From: Paractinoplanes bogorensis | GTDB taxonomy: Bacteria > Actinomycetota > Actinomycetes > Mycobacteriales > Micromonosporaceae | Length of the DNA: 64,000 nt | Reading direction: 5' to 3' | Assembly (NCBI RefSeq): GCF_018829635.1 | Contig: NZ_JAHKKG010000007.1 | Location: forward strand, 248,001-312,000 | In this document: in pieces, positions 9,182 through 17,485 of the stretch | Numbering within the stretch: position 1 is the first letter of the stretch | Layout of the letters: every line of letters starts with the position of its first letter | Notes under the pieces: model-generated | What the model saw: the letters and a program-made list of their open reading frames with translations, nothing else | Database searches by the model: none | Told to the model about the DNA's origin: nothing | Translations under genes and position numbers: made by a program

Positions 9182-9478
9182 GTAGCGGAAGCTCCGTAAC
9201 GTCGAAGGTCGTCCTGCCCGGCGCGACTGTGTCCAAATCAACATCAGTTGTCTCAGTCGCGGCGCGTGGTGGCCGATCCGAGGGGACAGTGCCGAGGGCT
9301 CCTGTCCGGCGGCGGCCCGAGGCAAGACTGAGCGGGCCGCGTGATCAAGCATACCTGGCCGCTTTGCAACCCGCTGGCACCCGAATTAGACCCATTTAGC
9401 ACTTTATTGGAGTCACCTTTCTCCTCAGCGCCGGGATATCTCCCCCCACCCGGCCAGGTACGCGAGGAGACCCCCCAC

Positions 9479-10360
9479 ATGAGCGGTGCCACTTTTGCTG
9501 CCGACCGCCGTCGCGCCGACCGCGGTTCGGACGACCGTCGTCGCGAGGATCGCGTCCAGGCCCACATGCCACTGGTCGGCCATCTGGTGCGCGAGATGCT
9601 GGCCCGGGTCCCGGCCCACGTCAACCGCGACGACCTGCTCTCGGCCGGGTACGCCGCCCTGGTGCACGCGGCCCGCGGATACGACGAGGACCGTAACGTG
9701 CCGTTCGCCCGGTTCGCCGCGGCGCGTGTCCGGGGTGCCCTGCTCGACGAGCTGCGCGGGCTCGACTGGGCCAGCCGCTCGGTGCGGCAGCGGGCCCGGC
9801 GTACCGACGGTGCTCGACAGGAGCTGACCGCCGAACTGGGCCGCGTACCGACCGTCCGCGAGGTGGCCGACCGGCTCGGCTGCTCGGTCGAGGACATCGA
9901 GCACGCCGACGACGACGTGCAGCGGGCGGTGGTGTTCAGCCTCCAGGGCTTCGCCACGGCCGGCGCCGAGGACATGGTGACCGAGCCCAGCGCCGGTCCC
10001 GAGGAGATGCTGCTGATGCGTGAGCGGCTCGGCTATCTGCGGCACGCCATCGACGCACTGCCCGACCGGCTGAAGGCGGTCGTGCAGGGCTACTTCTTCG
10101 AGGAACGGCCGATGGCCCGGATCGCCGAGGATCTCGGCGTCACCGAGTCGCGGGTGTCCCAGCTGCGGGCCGAGGCGCTGACCCTGCTGCGGGACGGGAT
10201 GAACACCCACCTCGACCCGGCCCTGGCGGCGCAGACGCCGGCCAAGGAGGGCTGTGTGGCCCGCCGCCGGACGGCCTACTACGACCAGATCGAGGCCCGT
10301 GGAGACCTGCGCGCGCGGCTCGCGCTCACCGGACCGGACGGCTTACCGGTAGCCGCCTGA
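9479..10360 (+). CDS. FliA/WhiG-class sigma-70 factor (paralogue 1)
   Basis: A 293-residue group 3 sigma factor from ATG 9479, with GAGGAGA about 10 bases upstream. Region 2 contains AHMPLVGHLVREML, DDLLSAGYAALVHAARGYD and RVRGALLDELRGLDW; the last block is a hallmark of FliA/WhiG. Region 4 holds PMARIAEDLGVTESRVSQLRAEAL. A C-terminal extension of ~45 residues after region 4 is shared with the second sigma factor at 13452-14375. In Actinoplanes-type bacteria FliA-class sigma factors direct flagellar and spore genes; that role is inferred. It ends in a strong hairpin. Confidence 0.93.
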   Translation: MSGATFAADRRRADRGSDDRRREDRVQAHMPLVGHLVREMLARVPAHVNRDDLLSAGYAALVHAARGYDEDRNVPFARFAAARVRGALLDELRGLDWASRSVRQRARRTDGARQELTAELGRVPTVREVADRLGCSVEDIEHADDDVQRAVVFSLQGFATAGAEDMVTEPSAGPEEMLLMRERLGYLRHAIDALPDRLKAVVQGYFFEERPMARIAEDLGVTESRVSQLRAEALTLLRDGMNTHLDPALAAQTPAKEGCVARRRTAYYDQIEARGDLRARLALTGPDGLPVAA

Positions 10361-10379
10361 GCTCCGGGGTGGTTGGGTG

Positions 10380-10406
10380 GGGCCCGTCGCGGTTCGCGGC
10401 GGGCCC
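10380..10406. terminator. Bidirectional hairpin terminator
   Basis: GGCCCGTCGCG and CGCGGCGGGCC form a stem of 11 or more pairs with a three-base loop. It lies between the convergent sigma factor and lipoprotein genes. Confidence 0.75.
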
Positions 10407-10417
10407 TCCGTCCGGCT

Positions 10418-10933
10418 CTACTGGTTGGCGCAGGTGCCGGCCTTCTTCTGGGCCGCGATCGCCTTGGCCGCGCCCAGCTTGTAGAGGGCCAGGCCCTCCT
10501 TGGCCGGCTCGAGCTTCCAGGCGTCGCCCTCGTAGACCATCGTGTACGACTGCGCGGCCACGAGCTGCTTGGCGATGACGACGGCCCGGTCAGTGCCCTC
10601 CATCCGGGCGCTGGACAGCGTGATCGTCAGGCCCTTGCGCGAGCAGGCCGTGTTGAGCTTCACGTAGTCGTCCTTGGTGATCGCCTGCTTGCCCGCGGCG
10701 GTGTACATGTCCCAGGCGCCGGCGAAGTCCCCGCCGGCGAAGCGGTCGAAGACCGTCTGGGCGGCCTGCTTGGCGCCCTCGACGTTCTTGGCCTCGGGTC
10801 CGCCCGCGGCGGCCTGGGCGGCGCTGCCGGACGGTGCCTCGTCGTCGCCGCTGCACGCGGTCGAGAAGGCGAGGGTGGCGGCCGCGATGAGGGCGAGCGC
10901 GCCGAGGCGTCGGATCGGGTGGTGGTTGGTCAT
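10418..10933 (-). CDS. Small secreted lipoprotein, function unknown
   Basis: A 171-residue protein from ATG 10933. A positively charged N-terminus and hydrophobic core lead to a lipobox ending STAC at residues 24-27, so the mature protein should be lipid-anchored on the outer face of the membrane. The mature part has an acidic Ser/Gly/Ala linker, then a compact domain (FDRFAGGDFAGAWDMYT and later SYTMVYEGDAWKLE) that resembles the NTF2-like/DUF4878 lipoprotein fold. It is convergent with the first FliA-like sigma gene and divergent from helR. No function can be assigned. Confidence 0.85.
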   Translation of the reverse strand: MTNHHPIRRLGALALIAAATLAFSTACSGDDEAPSGSAAQAAAGGPEAKNVEGAKQAAQTVFDRFAGGDFAGAWDMYTAAGKQAITKDDYVKLNTACSRKGLTITLSSARMEGTDRAVVIAKQLVAAQSYTMVYEGDAWKLEPAKEGLALYKLGAAKAIAAQKKAGTCANQ

Positions 10934-11046
10934 GCCCGGGTTAAAGCGGATCGGCCGTCGTGCGTAACGGCTCGCCGGAAACCATGACCGATAGACGACA
11001 ATTTCGTGGCGAGCCGTAACCTGCCATCGATGCGCTAGTCTGGTCG

Positions 11047-11084
11047 TTTGTCGAGAGACAAAAATAGCGGCCGATAAGGGCCGC
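11047..11084 (+). promoter_or_regulatory. Two tandem small hairpins in the helR leader
   Basis: TTTGTC-GAGA-GACAAA (11047-11062) and GCGGCC-GATAAG-GGCCGC (11067-11084) are perfect six-pair hairpins lying back to back, ending 22 bases before the helR ribosome-binding site. A TAGTCT hexamer at 11036-11041 could be the -10 element, which would place both hairpins at the start of the transcript. Attenuation control is an inference. Confidence 0.4.
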
Positions 11085-11117
11085 CAGTGCCGAATGCTAC
11101 CACAAAGGGGAGTGGCT

Positions 11118-13412
11118 TTGTCAAGCTCCGCCGCGGCCGACCTCGAAGCCGAACAGGCGTACCTCACCACCCTCTACAACCGGCTGGACGGCCTGCGTGA
11201 GCAGGCCGACAACCGTCTGCGCGCCATTCTTCTCGAGGCCGGCGGCACCCCGCAGGGCCGGGCGCAGCGGGAGGCGACCCGCTCGCATTACGCCGAACAA
11301 CTCGCCCAGATGAATGCCGTGGAGAACGGCCTCTGCTTCGGCCGGCTCGATTTCACCGCGGACGAGCCGCGCTACATCGGACGGATCGGGCTGTCGGCCG
11401 AGGAACACGATCGTGACCCCCTGCTGGTCGACTGGCGGGCCCCGGCGTCGCGATCGTTCTATCTCGCCACCGCGGTGTCGCCCGACGGGGTGAAACGGCG
11501 CCGGCATCTGCGCACCAAGGGGCGGCGCCTGACCGCCATCGACGACGAGGTGCTCGATCTCGAGGCCGGCCGGAGCGGCGGTCGCGAGGACGTGACCGGC
11601 GAGGCGGCGCTGCTGTCGGCGCTGACCGCCAACCGTACGGGCCGGATGCGCGACATCGTCGAGACCATCCAGTCCGAGCAGGACGAGGTCATCCGGGCCG
11701 GGCTGCCCGGCGTCATGGTGGTGCAGGGAGGTCCCGGCACCGGCAAGACGGCCGTCGCGCTGCACCGGGCGGCCTACCTGCTCTACACGTACCGGGGGCA
11801 GCTGACCAAGCAGGGCGTGCTGATCCTCGGGCCCAACCCGACCTTCCTGCGCTACATCTCGCAGGTGCTGCCGTCCCTGGCCGAGACCGGGGTGCTGCTG
11901 GCCACGCTGGGGGACATGTTTCCCGGCGTACGGGCCCGGGCCGTCGAATCCCCGGCTACGTCGGCCCTGAAGGGCCGTACGGCGATGCTCGACGTGCTGG
12001 CGAACGCGGTGGCCGACTGGCAGACCGTGCCGGACGCGTACGTGGAGGTTGACCACGACGGCTACCCGCTGCGCATCGAGCGGGCCGTGCTCGAGGACGC
12101 CCGGGCCGCCGCCCGCCGCACCGCCCGCCCGCACAACGTGGCCCGGTCGGTCTTCGTCACCGAGGCCATCCACGCGCTGTCGCTGCAGATCGCCGAGCGG
12201 ATCGGCGCCGACCCGCTGGGCGGGGAAAATCTGCTCTCCGAGGCCGACCTGGCCGAGACCCGCCGCGAACTGCGTGAAGACATCGACGTCCAGCAGACGC
12301 TGTTCGACTTCTGGCCGGTACTCACCCCGCGCCGGGTGCTGCGCGAGCTGTTGAGCGATCCCGTACGCCTGGAGGCCGCCGCCCCCGAGCTCTCCGCCGC
12401 CGACCGGGCCCTGCTGCGGCGCGACCACGACGCCCGCTGGTCCCCGGCCGACGTGCCGCTGCTCGACGAGCTGGCCGAGCTGCTCGGCGTCGACGACACG
12501 CTCAAGGCCCGCCAGGTGGCCCAGGAGAGGCGCGAGGCCATCGAGTACGCCGAGGGTGTGCTCGAGATCGTCGAAGGTTCCCGCTCGCTCGACTTCGAGG
12601 ACCAGGAGGAGGAGATCCTCTCCGCCACCGACGTCGTCGACGCCAGCGCGTTCGTCGAACGGCACGAGGTGCTCGACACCCGGACGGCGGCCGAGCGGGC
12701 CGCGGCCGACCGCACCTGGGCCTTCGGTCACGTGATCGTCGACGAGGCGCAGGAGTTGTCGCCGATGGCCTGGCGGTTGCTCATGCGGCGCTGCCCGAGC
12801 CGCTCGATGACCGTGGTCGGCGACGTCGCCCAGACCTCGGAACTGGCCGGCACGACCACCTGGGAACAGGTCTTCGAGCCGTACGTGGCGCAGCGCTGGA
12901 ACCTGGTCGAGCTGACCGTCAACTACCGCACCCCGGCCGAGGTGATGGCGGTGGCGGCCGACGTGCTGGCCGCGGTCGACCCGGCCCTCGAACCGCCGCG
13001 CTCGGTCCGCACGTCCGGGGTCGAACCGTGGGCGCTGCGGGTGCCCGCCGTCGCCCTTCCGGCCGAGACGATTGCGGCCGTACGCCTCGAGGCCGCCGAA
13101 GCCGGCGAGGGCCGTGTCGGCGTTCTGGTGCCGGAGTCACGCCAGGCCGATCTCGGGCGCGCCCTGGTCGAGGCGGTGCCCGGGGCAGCCGTGGGGGAGC
13201 AGCCCGACCTGCTCAATCAGGTGGTGCTGATGACCGTACGGCAGGCCAAGGGGCTGGAGTTCGACTCGGTCATCGTGATCGAGCCCGACGAGATCATCGC
13301 CGAGAGCCCGCGCGGACTGTCCGACCTCTATGTGGCGGTCACCCGGGCCACCCGGCGGCTCGGTGTGCTGCACACGGCCGACCTGCCCAAGGTGCTCAGC
13401 GCCCTGGCATGA
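11118..13412 (+). CDS. helR: HelR/HelD-type RNA polymerase-associated ATPase (UvrD-like)
   Basis: A UvrD/Rep-like ATPase of 764 residues. The start is probably TTG 11118, six bases after AAGGGGA; GTG 11112 overlaps the ribosome-binding site. The N-terminal part has the paired helix arm typical of HelD (DLEAEQAYLTTLYNRLDGL) and the block YIGRIGLSAEEHDRDPLLVDWRAPASRSFYLA, which separates HelD/HelR from DNA repair helicases. Walker A is GGPGTGKTAVALHRAAYLLY; VIVDEAQEL is Walker B. Family members dislodge RNA polymerase from DNA, and Streptomyces HelR gives rifamycin tolerance. HelR rather than HelD is inferred from length and actinobacterial context. Confidence 0.85.
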   Translation: MSSSAAADLEAEQAYLTTLYNRLDGLREQADNRLRAILLEAGGTPQGRAQREATRSHYAEQLAQMNAVENGLCFGRLDFTADEPRYIGRIGLSAEEHDRDPLLVDWRAPASRSFYLATAVSPDGVKRRRHLRTKGRRLTAIDDEVLDLEAGRSGGREDVTGEAALLSALTANRTGRMRDIVETIQSEQDEVIRAGLPGVMVVQGGPGTGKTAVALHRAAYLLYTYRGQLTKQGVLILGPNPTFLRYISQVLPSLAETGVLLATLGDMFPGVRARAVESPATSALKGRTAMLDVLANAVADWQTVPDAYVEVDHDGYPLRIERAVLEDARAAARRTARPHNVARSVFVTEAIHALSLQIAERIGADPLGGENLLSEADLAETRRELREDIDVQQTLFDFWPVLTPRRVLRELLSDPVRLEAAAPELSAADRALLRRDHDARWSPADVPLLDELAELLGVDDTLKARQVAQERREAIEYAEGVLEIVEGSRSLDFEDQEEEILSATDVVDASAFVERHEVLDTRTAAERAAADRTWAFGHVIVDEAQELSPMAWRLLMRRCPSRSMTVVGDVAQTSELAGTTTWEQVFEPYVAQRWNLVELTVNYRTPAEVMAVAADVLAAVDPALEPPRSVRTSGVEPWALRVPAVALPAETIAAVRLEAAEAGEGRVGVLVPESRQADLGRALVEAVPGAAVGEQPDLLNQVVLMTVRQAKGLEFDSVIVIEPDEIIAESPRGLSDLYVAVTRATRRLGVLHTADLPKVLSALA

Positions 13413-13418
13413 GAAAAA

Positions 13419-13445
13419 GGGGGCTCGGCCTGATGCCGAGCCCCC
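13419..13445. terminator. Bidirectional hairpin terminator
   Basis: GGGGGCTCGGC and GCCGAGCCCCC form a perfect 11-pair stem with a five-base loop. An A-run precedes it on the plus strand and acts as a T-run on the minus strand, so it is strongest for transcripts leaving the sigma gene at 13452. Confidence 0.85.
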
Positions 13446-13451
13446 GGAAAA

Positions 13452-14375
13452 CTACGCCGCCACCGGCGTCTTGGCGAGCGGCCCACGGCTGTACGCGGTG
13501 TGGCCGTGCGCGTTGGTCATCGCGAGCCGGCTGTGCACCGACGTGCTCTCCGCGATGGTGTTGTAGTAGGTGGCCCGGCGGCGAGCGGTGATGCTCTCCG
13601 GGTTGTCCGGCACCGGCGCCAGCTCGGGGCTGAGGTGCGTGTTCAGACCGTCCTTGAGCAGCGACAGCGCCTCGGCACGGAGCTGCGACACCCGCGACTC
13701 GGTCACGCCGAGGTCGGCCGCGATGTCGGCCATCGGACGCTCCTGCAGGAAGTACTCGGTGATGACGACCTGCAGACGGTCCGGCAGCGAGCTGATCGCG
13801 TGGTGCAGGTAGCCGATCTGCTCGCGGCGGATCAGCATGTCCTCGGGGCCCGGGGTCTTCTCGGTCACCAGGTCGTCGGCGCTGCTGGTGGTGAAGCCCT
13901 GCAGCGACAGCACGGTCGCGCGCTGCACGTCGGTGTCGGTCTGCTTGAGCTCGCTGGTGGTGGTGCCGAGCGCCTGGGCCAGCTCGTCGGCGGTGGGCGT
14001 GCGGCCCAGCGTGGTGGTCAGCGCCTGGCGGGTGGTGTCGGTGGCGCGGGCCTTGGTGCGCACCGAGCGGGTCGCCCAGTCGAGGGCGCGCAGCTCGTCG
14101 AGGATGGCGCCGCGGATGCGGGTGCTGGCGAAGCGGTGGAACGGGATGCCGCGGTCCGGGTCCCAGCCGCGGGCCGCGGTGACCAGCGCGTGCAGGCCGG
14201 CACTGGTGAGGTCGTCGCGGTGGATGTGGTTGGGGATGCGGCTGAGCATGTCGCGCACCAGGTGGCCGACGAGCGGCATGTGGGTGCGGATGATCTCTTC
14301 CTGCTCGGCCGCGGACAGAACCGTGACAGCAGCGGTGTCGGCAGTGATGTCGGCAGCGTTCGCGGTGCTGGTCAT
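13452..14375 (-). CDS. FliA/WhiG-class sigma-70 factor (paralogue 2)
   Basis: A 307-residue sigma factor from ATG 14375, preceded by GGGGGGAA. It is clearly a paralogue of the factor at 9479-10360: shared blocks include HMPLVGHLVR, DELRALDWATRSVR, DVQRATVLSLQGF and LGVTESRVSQLRAEALSLL. The shared extension beyond region 4 (ITARRRATYYNTIAE) and an identical PVAA C-terminus indicate duplication. Codon use favours Thr-rich segments between regions 2 and 3. A role in flagellar or sporulation genes is inferred from family. A long inverted repeat lies about 120 bases upstream of its start. Confidence 0.93.
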   Translation of the reverse strand: MTSTANAADITADTAAVTVLSAAEQEEIIRTHMPLVGHLVRDMLSRIPNHIHRDDLTSAGLHALVTAARGWDPDRGIPFHRFASTRIRGAILDELRALDWATRSVRTKARATDTTRQALTTTLGRTPTADELAQALGTTTSELKQTDTDVQRATVLSLQGFTTSSADDLVTEKTPGPEDMLIRREQIGYLHHAISSLPDRLQVVITEYFLQERPMADIAADLGVTESRVSQLRAEALSLLKDGLNTHLSPELAPVPDNPESITARRRATYYNTIAESTSVHSRLAMTNAHGHTAYSRGPLAKTPVAA

Positions 14376-14493
14376 CGGTGGTTCCCCCCGTCGTCGGTGA
14401 CTGACACAGGGAGGTTCGTCCGGGGGCGGTTGCCGATTGAGCGGCGACGGGGTGCGCCTCGGTTGCTGTGACATGGCGTCGCTTCGCTCCGCA

Positions 14494-14594
14494 GGCGATC
14501 GCCTTGTAACCGGTGAGATGGCAGGCGGTTCTCCGCCGTCCGCAAACCCCGCGGCCGTCGGAGAACCGCTTGCCATCTCACCGGCGGCGATCGC
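14494..14594. repeat. Long near-perfect inverted repeat (about 35-bp arms)
   Basis: The inner arms, 14510-14535 and 14559-14584, are 26 bases each with a single mismatch (key sequence CCGGTGAGATGGCA). The outer arms are GGCGATCGC at 14494-14502 and 14586-14594. The central spacer is 23 bases. A six-base TTGTAA is unpaired on the left arm. It lies between the divergent sigma factor and DUF456 genes, so it is not an ordinary end-of-gene terminator. A MITE-like element, a structured leader or a small RNA are possible. Confidence 0.8.
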
Positions 14595-14666
14595 GGCGCC
14601 TGTGGGTTCGTTGAGAACTCGGGCCGGTGTCTTTGCGCCGTTGCGACGGACTGGCACCTTTGGCGC

Positions 14667-15182
14667 ATGGACCTCTCCGACAGCGCCTGGGTGATCAATC
14701 TGATCGCCGGCATCGCGGTCGCCGTGGGCGTGGTCGGCGTCGTCATCCCGGTCGTCCCCGGCCTGCTGCTGAGCTGGGCCGGGGTGCTGCTGTGGGCGGC
14801 CCTCGGCGACGGCAGCGGCGCGGTGCGCTGGCTGGTCTTCGTCGTCGCCACGGCCGTGGCCCTGCTCGGTGCCCTGGTCAAATATCTGGTGCCCGGCCGC
14901 CGCCTCAAGCACGCGGGCGTGCCCAACTCGGCGCTGCTGGCCGGCGGACTGCTCGGGGTGATCGGCTTCTTCGTGATCCCGGTGCTCGGCCTGCCGCTGG
15001 GCTTCGTGCTCGGCGTCTATCTGGTCGAACGCGTGCGCCTGGGCGCCGACCAGGCCTGGGCCTCGACCAAATACGCCCTGCACGCGGCCGGCATGGCCAT
15101 GCTGATCGAGTTCACGGCCGCGCTGGCCGTCGCCGTCGTCTGGGTCTTCGGCCTGTTCTGGTCGAGCGCGATGATGCCTTAG
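14667..15182 (+). CDS. DUF456 family membrane protein
   Basis: A 171-residue polytopic membrane protein. Five or so hydrophobic segments are visible, including GIAVAVGVVGVVIPVVPGLLLSWAGVLLWA, a Gly/Pro-rich signature typical of DUF456, and GLLGVIGFFVIPVLGLPLGFVLGVYLVE. Length fits the family. Function is unknown. It stands alone between the long inverted repeat and the convergent carboxypeptidase gene, whose stop lies 16 bases away; a short GGCGC/GCGCC hairpin in that gap may end both transcripts. Confidence 0.85.
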   Translation: MDLSDSAWVINLIAGIAVAVGVVGVVIPVVPGLLLSWAGVLLWAALGDGSGAVRWLVFVVATAVALLGALVKYLVPGRRLKHAGVPNSALLAGGLLGVIGFFVIPVLGLPLGFVLGVYLVERVRLGADQAWASTKYALHAAGMAMLIEFTAALAVAVVWVFGLFWSSAMMP

Positions 15183-15197
15183 GGCGCGTCTGGCGCC

Positions 15198-16415
15198 TTA
15201 ACGGGTTCTCCGCCGGCGGCGGCGCTGGGTCAGCAGGAGCAACAGGGGCGCACCGGCCAGCAGCAGGGCGACCGACCCGGCCGCCAGCATCGAGAGCAGC
15301 GGCGGTGGCCCGTCGGTGCCGCCGGGTGCCGCGGCCGGCTGGGGCGCCGCGGGTTTCGGGGTCGGCGAGGGCGACGGCGCCACATCTTCGGGCGACACCA
15401 GCTTGCCGACGGATTCGTCCCTGGGCAGCGAGAAGCCCCAGTCGAGCAGCGCCTGGCCCTGCTGATAGCCGCGCATCGGCCGGGCCTCGGCACCGAGCAG
15501 CGTCACCACCAGGCGGCGCCCGTTCCGGTCGGCCGCGCCCACATAGCTGTGCCTGGCCACCGTCGTGAAGCCGGTCTTACCGCCCATCGCGCCGGGATAG
15601 CCGTAGATCAGCTTGTTCTCGTTCTGGAACTGGAAGCCGCCCTTCTTCAGTTGCGGCTGGGCCGGCATCTGGGCCGACTTCGTGAGCACGTAGCGGCGGA
15701 AGTCGGCGTTGGCGAAACAGATCCGGGCGATCAGCGCCAGGTCGTACGCGCTGGTGAACTGACCCGGACCATCCAGCCCGGACGGGGTGACCGCGTGCGT
15801 CTGGTAGGCGCCGATCCGCTTGGCCAGCGCGTTCATCTCGCCCACGGTGCGGGCCACACCGTCGGTGCCGCCGCCCCCGGCCAGCCGGGCCAGCGCGTTG
15901 GCGGCGTCGTTGCCCGAGTTGAGCATCAGGCCCAGCCACAGCGTCGAGATCGGGTACTTCCCGCCGACCAGCAAACCGACCGCCGAACTGCCCCGCTCGA
16001 TGTCGAGGTCACCGGCGGTCACGGTGATCCGTTGTTTCGGGTCCAGCTTGTCGATCACCGTCGCCGCCAGCAGCGTCTTCTGCACGCTGGCCGGGGTACG
16101 GAAGACGTGCGGGCCGCAGCCGCCGAGCACCTCGCCGGTGTCGAGGTCGGCGACCATCCAGGTGCTCGCGGTGACCGCGGGTGGTGCCTTGGCCCCGGCC
16201 GGGATCACCAGGCCGTGGGTCGCGAGGGCGTCGCCGCCGATGGCACTGCCGACCGGGTCGTCCGGCGGGGGAACCGGCGTCGGCGGGCGGTTGGGCGGCG
16301 GTGCGACCTTGGGCTTGGGGCACGGGATCACGGCTGCGGCGTGGGCCGGGGCGGCCGGAACGAGCACGGGGATGAGCACGGCGGTGCAGGCCGCCGCGAG
16401 GATTCGGCGGATCAA
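15198..16415 (-). CDS. D-alanyl-D-alanine carboxypeptidase (peptidase S11, PBP5-like)
   Basis: A 405-residue low-molecular-weight penicillin-binding protein. A Sec signal peptide (residues 1-26) is followed by a Pro-rich linker. Active-site motifs are S110-V-Q-K113, S167-G-N169 and K280-T-G282. It should trim the terminal D-Ala of peptidoglycan stem peptides outside the cell. A second Pro/Ala linker (about 338-370), a C-terminal membrane helix and an Arg cluster at the very end suggest it is anchored at both ends or released after signal cleavage. Its start overlaps the stop of the upstream hypothetical gene by four bases, so the two are translationally coupled. Confidence 0.93.
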   Translation of the reverse strand: MIRRILAAACTAVLIPVLVPAAPAHAAAVIPCPKPKVAPPPNRPPTPVPPPDDPVGSAIGGDALATHGLVIPAGAKAPPAVTASTWMVADLDTGEVLGGCGPHVFRTPASVQKTLLAATVIDKLDPKQRITVTAGDLDIERGSSAVGLLVGGKYPISTLWLGLMLNSGNDAANALARLAGGGGTDGVARTVGEMNALAKRIGAYQTHAVTPSGLDGPGQFTSAYDLALIARICFANADFRRYVLTKSAQMPAQPQLKKGGFQFQNENKLIYGYPGAMGGKTGFTTVARHSYVGAADRNGRRLVVTLLGAEARPMRGYQQGQALLDWGFSLPRDESVGKLVSPEDVAPSPSPTPKPAAPQPAAAPGGTDGPPPLLSMLAAGSVALLLAGAPLLLLLTQRRRRRRTR

Positions 16416-16840
16416 GGCCAGGAGACTCCCGCCTCGAGCCGCTGGTCGAGCAGTTTCCGCAGCGGAATCGTCTCGCCGTCACCGCCGCCGGCGCCCACGA
16501 TCAGCCGGGGCATGCTCGGGGTCAGGTCGGCGCCGGCGAAGCGGGCGCGCAGCGAAGCGGGCACGGTCAGCACGTAATACTCGCCGTCGTCGCCCACGGC
16601 GACCGACCGGTTCGACTTGAGGTACCACCCGCGCACGTGCGTCCGATAGGTGGCGCGGCCGTCGAAGGTCCGGGCCTGGAGCGTCTGCGGTGTCAGCCCG
16701 CGCTCGGCGGCCCGGTGCACGAAGTCGTCGATCAAGGCCGAGGCCTCGCGGGCCTCGGCGGCGCGGCCGGCCTCGAGCGCCGCGGCGTGGCCGGCGATCG
16801 CCTGCCGTCGCTGTTCCTGCCAGTCGGCGTCCCGCTCCAT
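16412..16840 (-). CDS. Conserved-looking cytosolic protein, function unknown
   Basis: A 142-residue protein from ATG 16840. The first half is a charged helical segment (AIAGHAAALEAGRAAEAREASALIDDFVHRAAERGL) and the second half is beta-rich, with RGWYLKSNRSVAVGDDGEYYVL in its core. There is no signal peptide or membrane helix. It overlaps the downstream carboxypeptidase gene by four bases and is probably co-expressed with it. I do not recognise a named family. A 200-base region separates it from the divergent lsr2 gene. Confidence 0.75.
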   Translation of the reverse strand: MERDADWQEQRRQAIAGHAAALEAGRAAEAREASALIDDFVHRAAERGLTPQTLQARTFDGRATYRTHVRGWYLKSNRSVAVGDDGEYYVLTVPASLRARFAGADLTPSMPRLIVGAGGGDGETIPLRKLLDQRLEAGVSWP

Positions 16841-17041
16841 GCCAGCGACACTAGGTGATGCCCGGGCGCCCGTCCAAGCCGAGCTTTCCGCTGTGATTAC
16901 CGTGAATACCTCCGGTGCCATTCAATAGGCCACTCGCCTTGTCCTTCGAAAAAGAATTGCTAATCGGCCTGAGACAGTTGCGCGCGTACCCTGTGGCGAG
17001 CAACACTTGGCGCGGTTGGTCGGGCGGACTTGGGAGTCGTC

Positions 17042-17392
17042 ATGGCGCGGCAGGTAATCACCACTCTGATCGACGATCTGGACGGAAAGAAGGCCGACCG
17101 CACGGTCGAGTTCAGTCTGGACGGCATTAACTACACGATCGACCTTTCCGAGGCCAATGCGGGGAAGCTGCGTAAGGCGCTCGACCCCTTCATCAACGCG
17201 GGCACCCGGCTCGGTCGTTCGTCGACCGGCCGCATCCCGCCCCGCCGGGCCGGAACGGGCCGCACGGCCGGCTCCCGCGACGAAAACCGGCAGATCCGCG
17301 AGTGGGCCACGGCCAACGGGCATCAGATTTCCGAGCGGGGCCGCATTCCACAGAGCGTGACGCAGGCTTACCGCGCGGCGAACGGCCACTGA
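17042..17392 (+). CDS. lsr2: Lsr2 nucleoid-associated protein
   Basis: A 116-residue Lsr2, the actinobacterial H-NS analogue. ATG 17042 follows GGGAG. The N-terminal dimerisation domain begins MARQVITTLIDDLDG; the C-terminal DNA-binding domain has IREWATANGHQISERGRIP, with the RGR hook that inserts into the AT-rich minor groove. The middle linker is rich in Arg, Gly and Pro. Lsr2 silences AT-rich and foreign DNA, so it may act on the relatively AT-rich DarTG segment in this window. Its promoter region is itself more AT-rich than the surroundings. Confidence 0.96.
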   Translation: MARQVITTLIDDLDGKKADRTVEFSLDGINYTIDLSEANAGKLRKALDPFINAGTRLGRSSTGRIPPRRAGTGRTAGSRDENRQIREWATANGHQISERGRIPQSVTQAYRAANGH

Positions 17393-17485
17393 CTCTCTGC
17401 GCGGCGCGTGCAATTTGCGTACGGGGAGCGAGTCGGAGGCTCCTGTCCGCAGAGGTTTCTTACCTGGGGAAAATGGCGAAAGGCC

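Noticed and set aside
11066..11084. GCCGATAA near helR as a FliA/WhiG-type -10 element
   Set aside because: The octamer is present, but no matching -35 element lies at the required distance, and the site is explained as part of a small hairpin.
16841..17041. Specific promoter boxes for lsr2
   Set aside because: The region is AT-rich, but no -35/-10 pair with acceptable spacing stands out, so none was annotated.
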